Positions 26,908-34,921 of a DNA stretch of 64,000 bases are shown here, one piece after another; the first letter of the stretch is position 1, and each line of letters begins with the position of its first letter. The notes under the pieces are model-generated. The model ran no database searches and was not told where the DNA came from. It was given only the letters and a program-made list of their open reading frames with translations. The DNA lies in NCBI GenBank assembly GCA_051656905.1, contig JBOFJQ010000043.1:1-64000 (forward strand). The letters are read 5' to 3'. The stretch is from JAGNZR01 sp051656905 (GTDB taxonomy: Bacteria > Fusobacteriota > Fusobacteriia > Fusobacteriales > Fusobacteriaceae). Made by a program: the position numbers and the translations under genes.

Positions 26908-27888
26908 GTGAAGATAGGAATAGAAACAGAAAGCTTTCATTTATACTTTCAATATGGGAAGATGGATGTATTAGATTTTATAAGAAAAGCAGCAGAACTA
27001 GGTTTTGAAGGTGTTGAGTTAAATATAATTCCAGGATGGGGAATAGATAAAGCTCTTGGACAGGTTGGAGACGATACTGTAGAGCATTTAGATAAAGTAA
27101 GAGATGAAATTGCAAAATATAATTTATATGCTGAAATAGATACTAATGGAACAAGTTATGAAGAGTTATCTAGAGCTTTAAGAGTTGCACATCATATAGG
27201 TGCAGATGTTATTAGAACATATATTAAGTTCGATAAGTTTGATGCAACAGTGTATGAACAAACTACAAAAGATTTAAAAGAGATAGTTCCACTTTTAAAA
27301 AAATATAGAATAAAAATAGCTTTAGAAAACCATGAGTATGAGGTTTCTGATGAAATTATAGAAATAGTAAAAGAAGTTAATTCTTATTGGGTAGGTCTTC
27401 ATTATGACTTTGGTAATGCTATGATGGCTTGGGAAGATCCAATTGAAGCAGCAGAGAAAATGGCACCATATACTTATACAACACACTTTAAAGATCATAT
27501 AATTGTAGAGGATAAAGAATCAAAATATGGTTATGTTGTAGCAGGAGTACCAGTTGGACAAGGAAATTTAGATTTAGAAAAAGCTTTTAAAATAATGGTG
27601 GAAAAATCTCCATTACAGAGAATAAATATGGAGATGTGTTTCCCATACTGTACAGATTTCAAGAGAGAACCGGGAGCTGGGGGAGTAAATAAAGTAGGAG
27701 AAGGTGCTTTCAAAATAGGAGAACCTTTCTATGATAGAAATATTATAAAACCTTTACAATATTATTATCCACATAAAGCAGTAGATGAAGCGTTTCTTGA
27801 ACAAATGATGAAGGATCAATTAGAAGGTGCCAAAATAGGCGCTGAATATCTAAAAAAATTAAGAGACAAAATTTGTAAAACAAATTAA
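26908..27888 (+). CDS. Sugar phosphate isomerase/epimerase-like TIM-barrel protein
   Basis: The 326-residue protein belongs to the xylose isomerase-like TIM-barrel superfamily. Metal-binding residues are suggested by ALENHEYE (Glu), LHYDFGNAM (Asp), THFKDH (His/Asp) and INMEMCFPY (Glu). Members isomerise or epimerise sugars, inositols or hydroxypyruvate; which reaction applies here is not readable. The start is GTG at 26908, with AGGAGG just upstream. It is divergent from the MFS gene and shares the palindromic control region with it, so the transporter and enzyme probably serve one substrate. Confidence 0.85.
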   Translation: MKIGIETESFHLYFQYGKMDVLDFIRKAAELGFEGVELNIIPGWGIDKALGQVGDDTVEHLDKVRDEIAKYNLYAEIDTNGTSYEELSRALRVAHHIGADVIRTYIKFDKFDATVYEQTTKDLKEIVPLLKKYRIKIALENHEYEVSDEIIEIVKEVNSYWVGLHYDFGNAMMAWEDPIEAAEKMAPYTYTTHFKDHIIVEDKESKYGYVVAGVPVGQGNLDLEKAFKIMVEKSPLQRINMEMCFPYCTDFKREPGAGGVNKVGEGAFKIGEPFYDRNIIKPLQYYYPHKAVDEAFLEQMMKDQLEGAKIGAEYLKKLRDKICKTN

Positions 27889-27901
27889 TCATATTATTGA
27901 A

Positions 27902-27942
27902 AAAAAGGTATCTTAGGACTGTTCCTCGTAAGATACCTTTTT
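27902..27942. terminator. Bidirectional terminator before oppA
   Basis: A 14-bp stem AAAAAGGTATCTTA (27902-27915) pairs with 27929-27942 around a 13-nt loop, with A7 and T5 flanks. It lies between the converging TIM-barrel gene and the opp operon. Confidence 0.85.
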
Positions 27943-28036
27943 CTTTTAAAAATAATTTGAAATAATAAAAAAATAGTTCATAATAATATTGAAAAAATAT
28001 TCACTTTAATCAGTAATTGCTTGTTGAAAATTCTTC

Positions 28037-29683
28037 TTATTTGTTTTCAACATAAGCATTTTTAAAGTAATATTGACCTAAAGGAGACACAACAACATCT
28101 TTAATCTTAGGATTAATACATGCTATTTTTACATAGAAGTATAGAGGTAATACAGGCATATCAGCCATTAAGTAGTCCTCAGCTTCGTGTAAAAGAGCAG
28201 TTCTCTTATCAGGATTAAGCTCAACTTGAGCAGCGTTAACAAGAGCTTCATATTTAGGGTTATTATAAGCAGCATCATTATTACCACTATTAGTTAACCA
28301 CATATCAAGGAAAGTCATAGGATCATTATAGTCCGCTATCCATCCATGCCTTGCAATTTCATAATCTTTTGTTTTTCTAGTAGTCTGGAATACAGCCCAT
28401 TCTTGGTTTTTAAGCTCTACTTTAATTCCAAGATTTTTAAGCCACATGTCTTGGATAGCTTGAGAAACAAGAGCGTGATTTTCGTTAGTGTTATATGTAA
28501 ATACAAGTTTTGGTAATTTAGATGGATCAGTATATCCAGCTTCAATTAATAATTTTTTAGCAAGTTCAACATCAGCAGTTGGTTTAATATACTCTTTAGT
28601 TGCAAATTCTTTACCAGCAGTATCTACTACCCCTCTTGGAACAAATCCAGTTGCAGGTAATTGTCCACCTCTAGTAACTTGTTCAACTAAAAGTTTTCTA
28701 TCTATTGCAGCAGATAAAGCTTGTCTAGCTTTTGGATTTGATAAAAACCTTTGAGCCTCAGGGCTATTATTTTTTAGATTATCAGATAGATTAATAACAT
28801 AGAAATATGTTCCTAAAAATGGATATGATTTAGCTGTTCCATCTGCTAAAAGAGAAGGGATCTCTGCTGCAGGAGGGGCATCAATAATATCAATTTCTCC
28901 ACTTTTGAAAGCACCTAAATATGTTTTTTGGTCAACGATCATCTTTAAAGTAACTTCATCAAGTTTCACATCTTTTATATCCCAATAATTAGTATTTTTT
29001 TCTAAAACAATTTCCTCTTTAGGAGACCAACTTTTAATTTTAAATACACCATTTCCAATATAAGTTTCTACTTTTGTAGCCCAAGCACTATCATTAGCAA
29101 CTATATCTTCTCTTAAAGGATAGTATGCTGGAACAGCAGTTAAAGATAAAAAGTAAGGAGTTGCAGATTCAAGAGTAACTTCTAATGTATAATCATCAAT
29201 TATTTTAAGTCCTAATTGATCCTCTTTTACTTCATGATTATAGAATTTTTCTGCATTTTTTATATAGAATAATTGGTATGCATATTCCATTGCAGTATCT
29301 GGATTTAACCCTTTTTTCCAAGCATAAACAAAGTCTTTTGCAGTTACAGGTTTTCCATCAGACCACTTTCCATTTTGTCTTAATTTAAAAGTATAAACAG
29401 TTCCATCTTCAGAGATTGTAACACTTTCAGCCGCAGCAGGAACAGTTTTAGAATCGATACCAACAAAATACAATCCTTCAAAAACATTTCCAGCAACAAT
29501 AGAACCATCAATAGTTGTATTAAGTTGAGGATCGATTGTTTTAGGATCTGCTGCTAAATTAAATGATATTTTTTGAGCAGGGGCAGAATTATTAGAAGCA
29601 GTAGCCTCTTTTTCTGAACCACACCCAACAAAAGATGCTAAAAGAAATAAAGATGAGATAATAGATAGTAATTTTTTCTTCAT
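28037..29683 (-). CDS. oppA: Oligopeptide ABC transporter substrate-binding lipoprotein
   Basis: The 548-residue protein has a lipoprotein signal peptide with lipobox SFVGC (about residue 21). It has an SBP_bac_5 fold: LAADPKTIDPQLN at the mature N-terminus, the GKWSDGKPVTAKDFVYAWKKG signature (shown in part as GKPVTAKDFVYAWK), ATPYFLSLTAVPAYYPL, and a late YNDPMTFLDMW block typical of OppA. It captures oligopeptides in the periplasm for OppBCDF. It is the last gene of the oppBCDFA operon. GGAGG precedes the ATG. Confidence 0.95.
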   Translation of the reverse strand: MKKKLLSIISSLFLLASFVGCGSEKEATASNNSAPAQKISFNLAADPKTIDPQLNTTIDGSIVAGNVFEGLYFVGIDSKTVPAAAESVTISEDGTVYTFKLRQNGKWSDGKPVTAKDFVYAWKKGLNPDTAMEYAYQLFYIKNAEKFYNHEVKEDQLGLKIIDDYTLEVTLESATPYFLSLTAVPAYYPLREDIVANDSAWATKVETYIGNGVFKIKSWSPKEEIVLEKNTNYWDIKDVKLDEVTLKMIVDQKTYLGAFKSGEIDIIDAPPAAEIPSLLADGTAKSYPFLGTYFYVINLSDNLKNNSPEAQRFLSNPKARQALSAAIDRKLLVEQVTRGGQLPATGFVPRGVVDTAGKEFATKEYIKPTADVELAKKLLIEAGYTDPSKLPKLVFTYNTNENHALVSQAIQDMWLKNLGIKVELKNQEWAVFQTTRKTKDYEIARHGWIADYNDPMTFLDMWLTNSGNNDAAYNNPKYEALVNAAQVELNPDKRTALLHEAEDYLMADMPVLPLYFYVKIACINPKIKDVVVSPLGQYYFKNAYVENK

Positions 29684-29719
29684 AGAAACCTCCAGTTATA
29701 AATTAAATTTAGTATTAAA

Positions 29720-30706
29720 TTAATATAAATGACATGCAACTTTGTGACCCGGTCTAATCTCTTTTAAAGTTGGTTCTTCAGAAATACAAATATCTTTAGC
29801 ATATTTACATCTAGTTCTGAAACGACAACCAGGGGGAGGATTAATTGGAGTAGGAATATCTCCTTCTAAAATAATTCTTTCCCTTTTTTCACTTAAATCA
29901 GGATCAGGAATAGGTATAGCTGAAAGAAGTGCCGAAGTATAAGGATGTAATGGATTTGTATAAACCTCATTACTTTCAGCAATTTCAACTAATTTACCAA
30001 GATACATAATACCAACCCTATCTGAAATATGTTTAACCATAGATAAGTCATGAGCTATAAATAGATAAGTAAGCCCTAAACGACTTTGTAACTCTTCAAG
30101 CATATTAACAACTTGAGCTTGTATAGATACATCAAGTGCAGAGATAGGTTCATCACAGATTATAAAATCTGGATTTACAGCTAGTGCACGTGCTATTCCA
30201 ATTCTTTGTCTTTGCCCTCCTGAAAATTCATGAGGGTATCTACTTAAGTGTGATGAATTTAATCCAACCATCTCTAAAAGTTCTAATACCTTACCAGGAA
30301 TCTCTGATTGAGGATAGAGATTATGGATAACCATAGGCTCCCCAATGATATCTCCTATAGTCTGTCTAGGATTTAATGAAGCGTAGGGATCTTGAAATAT
30401 CATTTGAATCTTCTTTCTGTAAGGGAGCATTTCTGCAAAGCTTAGATTAGTTAAATTTTTTCCATTATAGATAATTTCTCCAGATGTAGGCTCATATAAT
30501 TTTAAAATTGTTCTACCTAGTGTAGTTTTTCCACAACCAGATTCTCCAACTAATCCCAATGTTTCCCCTTTTCTAATTTCTAAGGAGACATCATCCACAG
30601 CTTTTAATAAATCTCTTTTTTTCGTAAATAGTTTTTTCTTTTGTGGAAAAAACTTAGTAAGATTTTTAATCTCTACTAAAATTTCATCATTATATGTTTT
30701 ATTCAT
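29720..30706 (-). CDS. oppF: Oligopeptide ABC transporter ATP-binding protein
   Basis: The 328-residue ATPase has Walker A GESGCGKTT, Q-loop FQDPYASLNPRQT, signature FSGGQRQRIGIARAL, Walker B DFIICDEP and switch His in IAHDLSMV. The C-terminal oligopeptide-transporter extension carries the CRFRTRC and later Cys (CISEE) that often hold an Fe-S cluster in OppD/OppF-type ATPases. The ATG directly follows the oppD stop (TAAATG), behind AGGAGG, so the two subunits are co-translated. Confidence 0.95.
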   Translation of the reverse strand: MNKTYNDEILVEIKNLTKFFPQKKKLFTKKRDLLKAVDDVSLEIRKGETLGLVGESGCGKTTLGRTILKLYEPTSGEIIYNGKNLTNLSFAEMLPYRKKIQMIFQDPYASLNPRQTIGDIIGEPMVIHNLYPQSEIPGKVLELLEMVGLNSSHLSRYPHEFSGGQRQRIGIARALAVNPDFIICDEPISALDVSIQAQVVNMLEELQSRLGLTYLFIAHDLSMVKHISDRVGIMYLGKLVEIAESNEVYTNPLHPYTSALLSAIPIPDPDLSEKRERIILEGDIPTPINPPPGCRFRTRCKYAKDICISEEPTLKEIRPGHKVACHLY

Positions 30707-31717
30707 TTATAAAGCCTCCTTAGCAAAAGGTGATTCAACTTTAGGAGCTTTAGGATCATTTAACCAACATGCCGATTTATGACCATTTTCTAAATCATAA
30801 AGTTGAGGCATATGTTTTCTACAAACTTCCATAGAATAGCTGCATCTTTGGAAGAAAGGACACCCTTCAGGTGGATTTAAAAGATCAGGTGGCTGCCCCT
30901 CAATAGGTTTTAATCTCTCCTTATGAAGTTTAATTGGGTTTGGAACACTTTGCAGTAGTCCCCAAGTGTAAGGGTGACGAGATTTATAAAAAATATCTCT
31001 TTTATGGCCCTGCTCAATAATGATTCCCCCATACATAACATTAACTCTATCACAAATATCGGCAACTACTCCTAAATCGTGAGTAATTAAAATGATAGAT
31101 GTATTAAATTCTTTTTTTATTTTTTTTAAAAGATCTAAAATTTGTGCTTGAATAGTAACATCAAGTGCAGTAGTAGGTTCATCAGCTATTAAAAGTTCAG
31201 GACTGCATGCAAGTGCCATGGCAATCATAGCTCTTTGTCTCATACCACCGGAAAATTCATGAGGGAATTGCTTCATTCTTGATTCAGGTGAAGGGATTCC
31301 AACACTTTTTAGAAGTTCTACCGATCTATTATACGCCTCTTTTCTGCTCATTCCTTTATGTTCTAGCAATGGTTCCATTATTTGTTCACCAATAGTTAAA
31401 AGTAGATTAAGTGATGTCATAGGATCTTGAAATATCATAGACATACTATTTCCTCTTATCTTATTCATCTCTTTATCAGTTAATTTAGAAATATCTTTAC
31501 CATTAAAAAGAATTTCTCCAGAATTAATCTTTCCATTCTCATCTAAAAGTTTCATAATACTCATCATAGTAATACTTTTACCACTTCCAGATTCTCCAAC
31601 TATTCCTATAACTTCTCCTTTATTTAAATCAAAACTTACACCTCTAACAGCTTGTATTTCTCCGAAATAAGTATCAAAGGATGTTTTTAAATTTATAACA
31701 TCAAGTATTTTCTCCAT
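30707..31717 (-). CDS. oppD: Oligopeptide ABC transporter ATP-binding protein
   Basis: The 336-residue partner ATPase of OppF has Walker A GESGSGKS, FQDPMTSLNLLLT, signature FSGGMRQRAMIAMAL, Walker B LLIADEPTTALD and LITHDLGVV. A C-terminal CPFFQRCSYSMEVC cluster is found after PPDLLNPPEG, as in canonical OppD/DppD. GGAG stands 9 nt before the ATG. It lies 14 bp after oppC in the same operon. Confidence 0.95.
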   Translation of the reverse strand: MEKILDVINLKTSFDTYFGEIQAVRGVSFDLNKGEVIGIVGESGSGKSITMMSIMKLLDENGKINSGEILFNGKDISKLTDKEMNKIRGNSMSMIFQDPMTSLNLLLTIGEQIMEPLLEHKGMSRKEAYNRSVELLKSVGIPSPESRMKQFPHEFSGGMRQRAMIAMALACSPELLIADEPTTALDVTIQAQILDLLKKIKKEFNTSIILITHDLGVVADICDRVNVMYGGIIIEQGHKRDIFYKSRHPYTWGLLQSVPNPIKLHKERLKPIEGQPPDLLNPPEGCPFFQRCSYSMEVCRKHMPQLYDLENGHKSACWLNDPKAPKVESPFAKEAL

Positions 31718-31731
31718 TTTCCATATCTCCT

Positions 31732-32640
31732 TTATTTTCTTACTTTTGGATCCAGTGCATCTCTAAGACCGTCGCCTAAAAGATTAAATGATAGAACAGT
31801 TAGGCAAATTGCAGCAGTTGGAAATAGAATTTGTGAAGGATATAATCTAAAACCACCGAGAGCGTCACTTGCTAGAGTTCCCCATGAAGCAGCTGGAGGA
31901 GAGATTCCAAGACCTATAAAGCTTAAAAATGCTTCTGTAAATATAGCTGATGGAATCTGTAATGTTAAAGTAACAATTATAGAACCTATACAGTTAGGAA
32001 TCAGATGTTTAAGTAATATTCTTATATTAGAGGCTCCTATTGTCTTAGCAGCTAAAATATATTCTTGTTCTTTTAATTGCAAAACTTCACCTCTAACAAT
32101 TCTTGCCATTCCAATCCAATAAGATATTGCAAGAGCTAATATAATATTAAATAAACCACCACTTTCAAATGAAATCATAATTAAAATAACATATATAGTC
32201 ATTGGAATAGAGTATATAATGTCAACGATTCTCATCATAACTAAATCTACTTTACCACCTAAATATCCAGCCGTTCCTCCGTAAATAATTCCTATAAAAA
32301 GATTAAGAATAGAGGCAATAAAACCTATAGCAAGAGAGTATCTAGCACCATAAAGTACTCTTACAAATAAGTCTCTTCCAAGTTGATCAGTACCAAACCA
32401 GTGAGCACTACTTGGTGGAGAGTTAGTAAGCATAAGGTCATTAGATACTGGATTATATTGGGAAAACATAGGCACAAATATAGCACAAAGAGTAATCACT
32501 ATAATAAAGCATAAACTAATAATTGATAATTTATTTTGCTTAAGCTTACGCCAAGCATCTTGTGAAAAGGTTAAAGTTTCACGATTTATTTTTTCAATTT
32601 CTTTTTGACTCTTATCAACAACTGTAAAATTATATTCCAT
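31732..32640 (-). CDS. oppC: Oligopeptide ABC transporter permease OppC
   Basis: The 302-residue permease has a hydrophilic N-terminus, a first helix near 40-60, an N-terminal OppC domain (NPVSNDL, HWFGTDQLGRDLFVRVLYGAR shown in part), and the BPD_transp EAA loop (EQEYILAAKTIGASNIRIL). The nearest upstream in-frame ATG (32649) touches the AAGGA site, while ATG 32640 lies 9 nt after it; 32640 is therefore preferred. It follows oppB almost immediately. Confidence 0.93.
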   Translation of the reverse strand: MEYNFTVVDKSQKEIEKINRETLTFSQDAWRKLKQNKLSIISLCFIIVITLCAIFVPMFSQYNPVSNDLMLTNSPPSSAHWFGTDQLGRDLFVRVLYGARYSLAIGFIASILNLFIGIIYGGTAGYLGGKVDLVMMRIVDIIYSIPMTIYVILIMISFESGGLFNIILALAISYWIGMARIVRGEVLQLKEQEYILAAKTIGASNIRILLKHLIPNCIGSIIVTLTLQIPSAIFTEAFLSFIGLGISPPAASWGTLASDALGGFRLYPSQILFPTAAICLTVLSFNLLGDGLRDALDPKVRK

Positions 32641-32652
32641 AAACACCATTCC

Positions 32653-33573
32653 TTAATTATCTAATTTTATTCTTGGATCAATAATAACATAAAGTATATC
32701 TACGATTAGATTGCATATCATTAGAAATGCACTATAGAAAATAGTTACTCCCATAACAACCGTATAGTCTCTATTAGTTATTGTTGTTACAAATTCACTA
32801 CCAAGTCCAGGGATAGCAAAAATTGATTCTATAACAAAGCTTCCTGTTAAAATTGCTGCTATTAGTGGACCTAAGTAAGTAACAATAGGAATTAAAGTAT
32901 TTCTTAAAGCATGTTTTATAATTATTTTTTCTCTGCTTAACCCTTTTGATCTTGCAGTTCTAATATAGTCTGATTTCATGACTTCTACTAATTTTGATCT
33001 AGTTAATCTTGAAATAAATGCAATTGAATATCCAGAAAGAGCAATAGAAGGTAAGATATATGATTGCATAGTTTTTAAACCTGTTATAGGAAGAACTTTA
33101 AAGTAAACTCCAAAGATATACATAAGAAAGACTCCAATAACAAAACTTGGAATAGTTACTCCTAAAGTTGATAGTACCATACAGAGAGAGTCTGGCCATT
33201 TATTAAAATTAAGAGCAGAGATTATTCCTAAAAAAAGTCCTAAAGCAAGAGAAAGTAGGACAGCAACACCACCTAATTTTGCAGAAGTTGGGAAAGAGTA
33301 GCTTATAACCCAGTTAACAGTTCTTCCCTCTCTTTTCATACTAGGACCTAAATCTCCTTTTAGAAGATTAGTCATATAACTAGTGTATTGAGTAAAAACA
33401 GGTTTATCCAGTCCAAATTTTTCTTCTATTTTTGCTTTTATCTTAGGAGGTAAGTTTTTTTCACCATCAAAAGGCCCCCCAGGCATAAGTCTTAAGAGAA
33501 AAAAAGTTAGAGTAACTACCGTAAAGAGTGTTAAAAGAGTTATCCAAATTCTTTTTAAAATATAATGCAACAT
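32653..33573 (-). CDS. oppB: Oligopeptide ABC transporter permease OppB
   Basis: The 306-residue first gene of the opp operon begins with the family's LKRIWITLLTLF helix and RLMPGGPFDGEK loop. It has the EAA coupling loop SDYIRTARSKGLSREKIIIKHALRN (shown for position 208-232) and the FAIPGLGSEFV motif near the C-terminus. AAGGAGGAAA precedes the ATG. The promoter must lie in the 308-bp gap upstream; a minus-strand TATAAT (complement of 33661-33666) is the best candidate. Confidence 0.94.
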   Translation of the reverse strand: MLHYILKRIWITLLTLFTVVTLTFFLLRLMPGGPFDGEKNLPPKIKAKIEEKFGLDKPVFTQYTSYMTNLLKGDLGPSMKREGRTVNWVISYSFPTSAKLGGVAVLLSLALGLFLGIISALNFNKWPDSLCMVLSTLGVTIPSFVIGVFLMYIFGVYFKVLPITGLKTMQSYILPSIALSGYSIAFISRLTRSKLVEVMKSDYIRTARSKGLSREKIIIKHALRNTLIPIVTYLGPLIAAILTGSFVIESIFAIPGLGSEFVTTITNRDYTVVMGVTIFYSAFLMICNLIVDILYVIIDPRIKLDN

Positions 33574-33881
33574 TTTTTTCCTCCTTAAATCATAAAAATA
33601 ATCTAAATTTGAATATATTATTCAGCAAAAAGCATGTAAAACCTCTTTGAGTATCTATAAATTATATCTAATTGCCGTTTTATTATATATTCTTTATATT
33701 TAGTTAGTAATATATCATATATTTTTTATATTTAAAAGCTTTAATATAAAAAAATTTTAGGATAGATACATTTTATGCAGAATAAAAAATAGGAAATTGA
33801 AAATAAAGTGGATAAATTTTGAAAAAAATATTATTCTATACTAAGTAAAAAATAAAATTAAAATAAAGAGAGGGGATAATT
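33574..33881. other. Divergent intergenic region, oppB / dipeptidase
   Basis: The 308 bp are more than 80% A/T by eye and carry no gene, repeat or strong inverted repeat that I could find. A TATAAT on the minus strand (complement of 33661-33666) could be the -10 of the opp operon, which would give a leader of about 80 nt. No convincing consensus promoter was found for the dipeptidase gene. Confidence 0.45.
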
Positions 33882-34868
33882 ATGATAAAAATATTTGACG
33901 GGCATGCAGACATATGGAATGACGTGCATGATAGAAGAGAAAAGAAAGAGGAAAATATTTTTAAAAACAATCACTATGAAAGATTTAAAAAAGGTGGAGT
34001 TCATGGTGGGATATTCGTTATATACCTTCCTGAAAAATATAATAATGGGATAAAAATACCTGAGGAGGGACTACTTCCTTTATTTAAAGATATGCTAAAT
34101 TCAGCAGAAAAAGAGATAGAAAGTTTTGATGAAACAATAAAAATAATAAAAACAAAAGAAGATTTAAAGAGCTTTTTTGTGAATGATAGTATAAACATAG
34201 TCAAAGGAATAGAGGGATTAAAAGCTATTAGAAATGAAGAGTCTATAGATTTAATAGATGAGCTTTATAAATTAGGATATAGAGTTTGCTCTTTAGCATG
34301 GAATGAGGAGAATATTTTAGCCACAGGGACAAGAGGAAATAAAGAGAGAGGATTAACTGAATTAGGAAAAAAGTGTATTTCTAAAATGGAAAAATTAGGA
34401 ATGGTTGTAGATGTTTCTCACCTAAATGAAAAAAGCTTCTGGGATGTTATTGAAGTAGCTAAAAATCCGATTATAGCTTCACATTCAGCTTCGAGCAAAG
34501 AGTATAAACACGCTAGAAATTTAACTGATGAGCAGATAATAGCAGTGGCAAAAACAGGAGGGGTAGTTGGAGTTAATGCCTACAGAAATTTTTTAGATAA
34601 TATTGAAAAAAATAAGACTGTAGAGAGATATGTAGATCATATAGAGCATATAATATCTGTTGGAGGAATAAATTCTGTAGGAATAGGTTTTGATTTTTGT
34701 GAGTATTTACCATCTGAAGAGGAAGATCTAAATTTAGAAGGGCTAAGAAATGCAAGTGATAGTCAAAATGTAGTAAAAGTTCTGAGAGAGAGAGGGTATT
34801 CTGATAGTGAAATTGAGTTAATTGCTCATAAGAATTTTAAAAGAGTTTTTGAGAAAATATTCAAATAA
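33882..34868 (+). CDS. Membrane dipeptidase-type (M19) peptidase
   Basis: The 328-residue zinc peptidase belongs to the renal dipeptidase family. Metal ligands are expected at FDGHADIWND (HxD motif near 6), the Glu in VKGIEGL (about 109), VVDVSHLNE and ASHSASS, and the Asp in GIGFDFCEY. Family members hydrolyse dipeptides, including those with a D-residue at the C-terminal position. It is divergent from oppBCDFA, suggesting import and cleavage of the same peptides. AGGGGAT precedes the ATG. Confidence 0.9.
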   Translation: MIKIFDGHADIWNDVHDRREKKEENIFKNNHYERFKKGGVHGGIFVIYLPEKYNNGIKIPEEGLLPLFKDMLNSAEKEIESFDETIKIIKTKEDLKSFFVNDSINIVKGIEGLKAIRNEESIDLIDELYKLGYRVCSLAWNEENILATGTRGNKERGLTELGKKCISKMEKLGMVVDVSHLNEKSFWDVIEVAKNPIIASHSASSKEYKHARNLTDEQIIAVAKTGGVVGVNAYRNFLDNIEKNKTVERYVDHIEHIISVGGINSVGIGFDFCEYLPSEEEDLNLEGLRNASDSQNVVKVLRERGYSDSEIELIAHKNFKRVFEKIFK

Positions 34869-34870
34869 AA

Positions 34871-34905
34871 AAAAGGGGATCTTAAAGAAATTAAGATCCC
34901 CTTTT
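34871..34905. terminator. Bidirectional terminator, dipeptidase / cytolysin
   Basis: A perfect 15-bp stem AAAAGGGGATCTTAA (34871-34885) pairs with 34891-34905 around a 5-nt loop. Long A and T runs on the two sides let it end both the dipeptidase and the cytolysin transcripts. Confidence 0.9.
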
Positions 34906-34921
34906 AAAAACTTAATTTAAC

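Noticed and set aside
23250..27888. Deoxyribonucleoside operon, from the DeoR-type gene
   Set aside because: No deoC, deoA or nucleoside kinase gene is nearby; DeoR-family proteins regulate many sugar pathways, so only the family is called.
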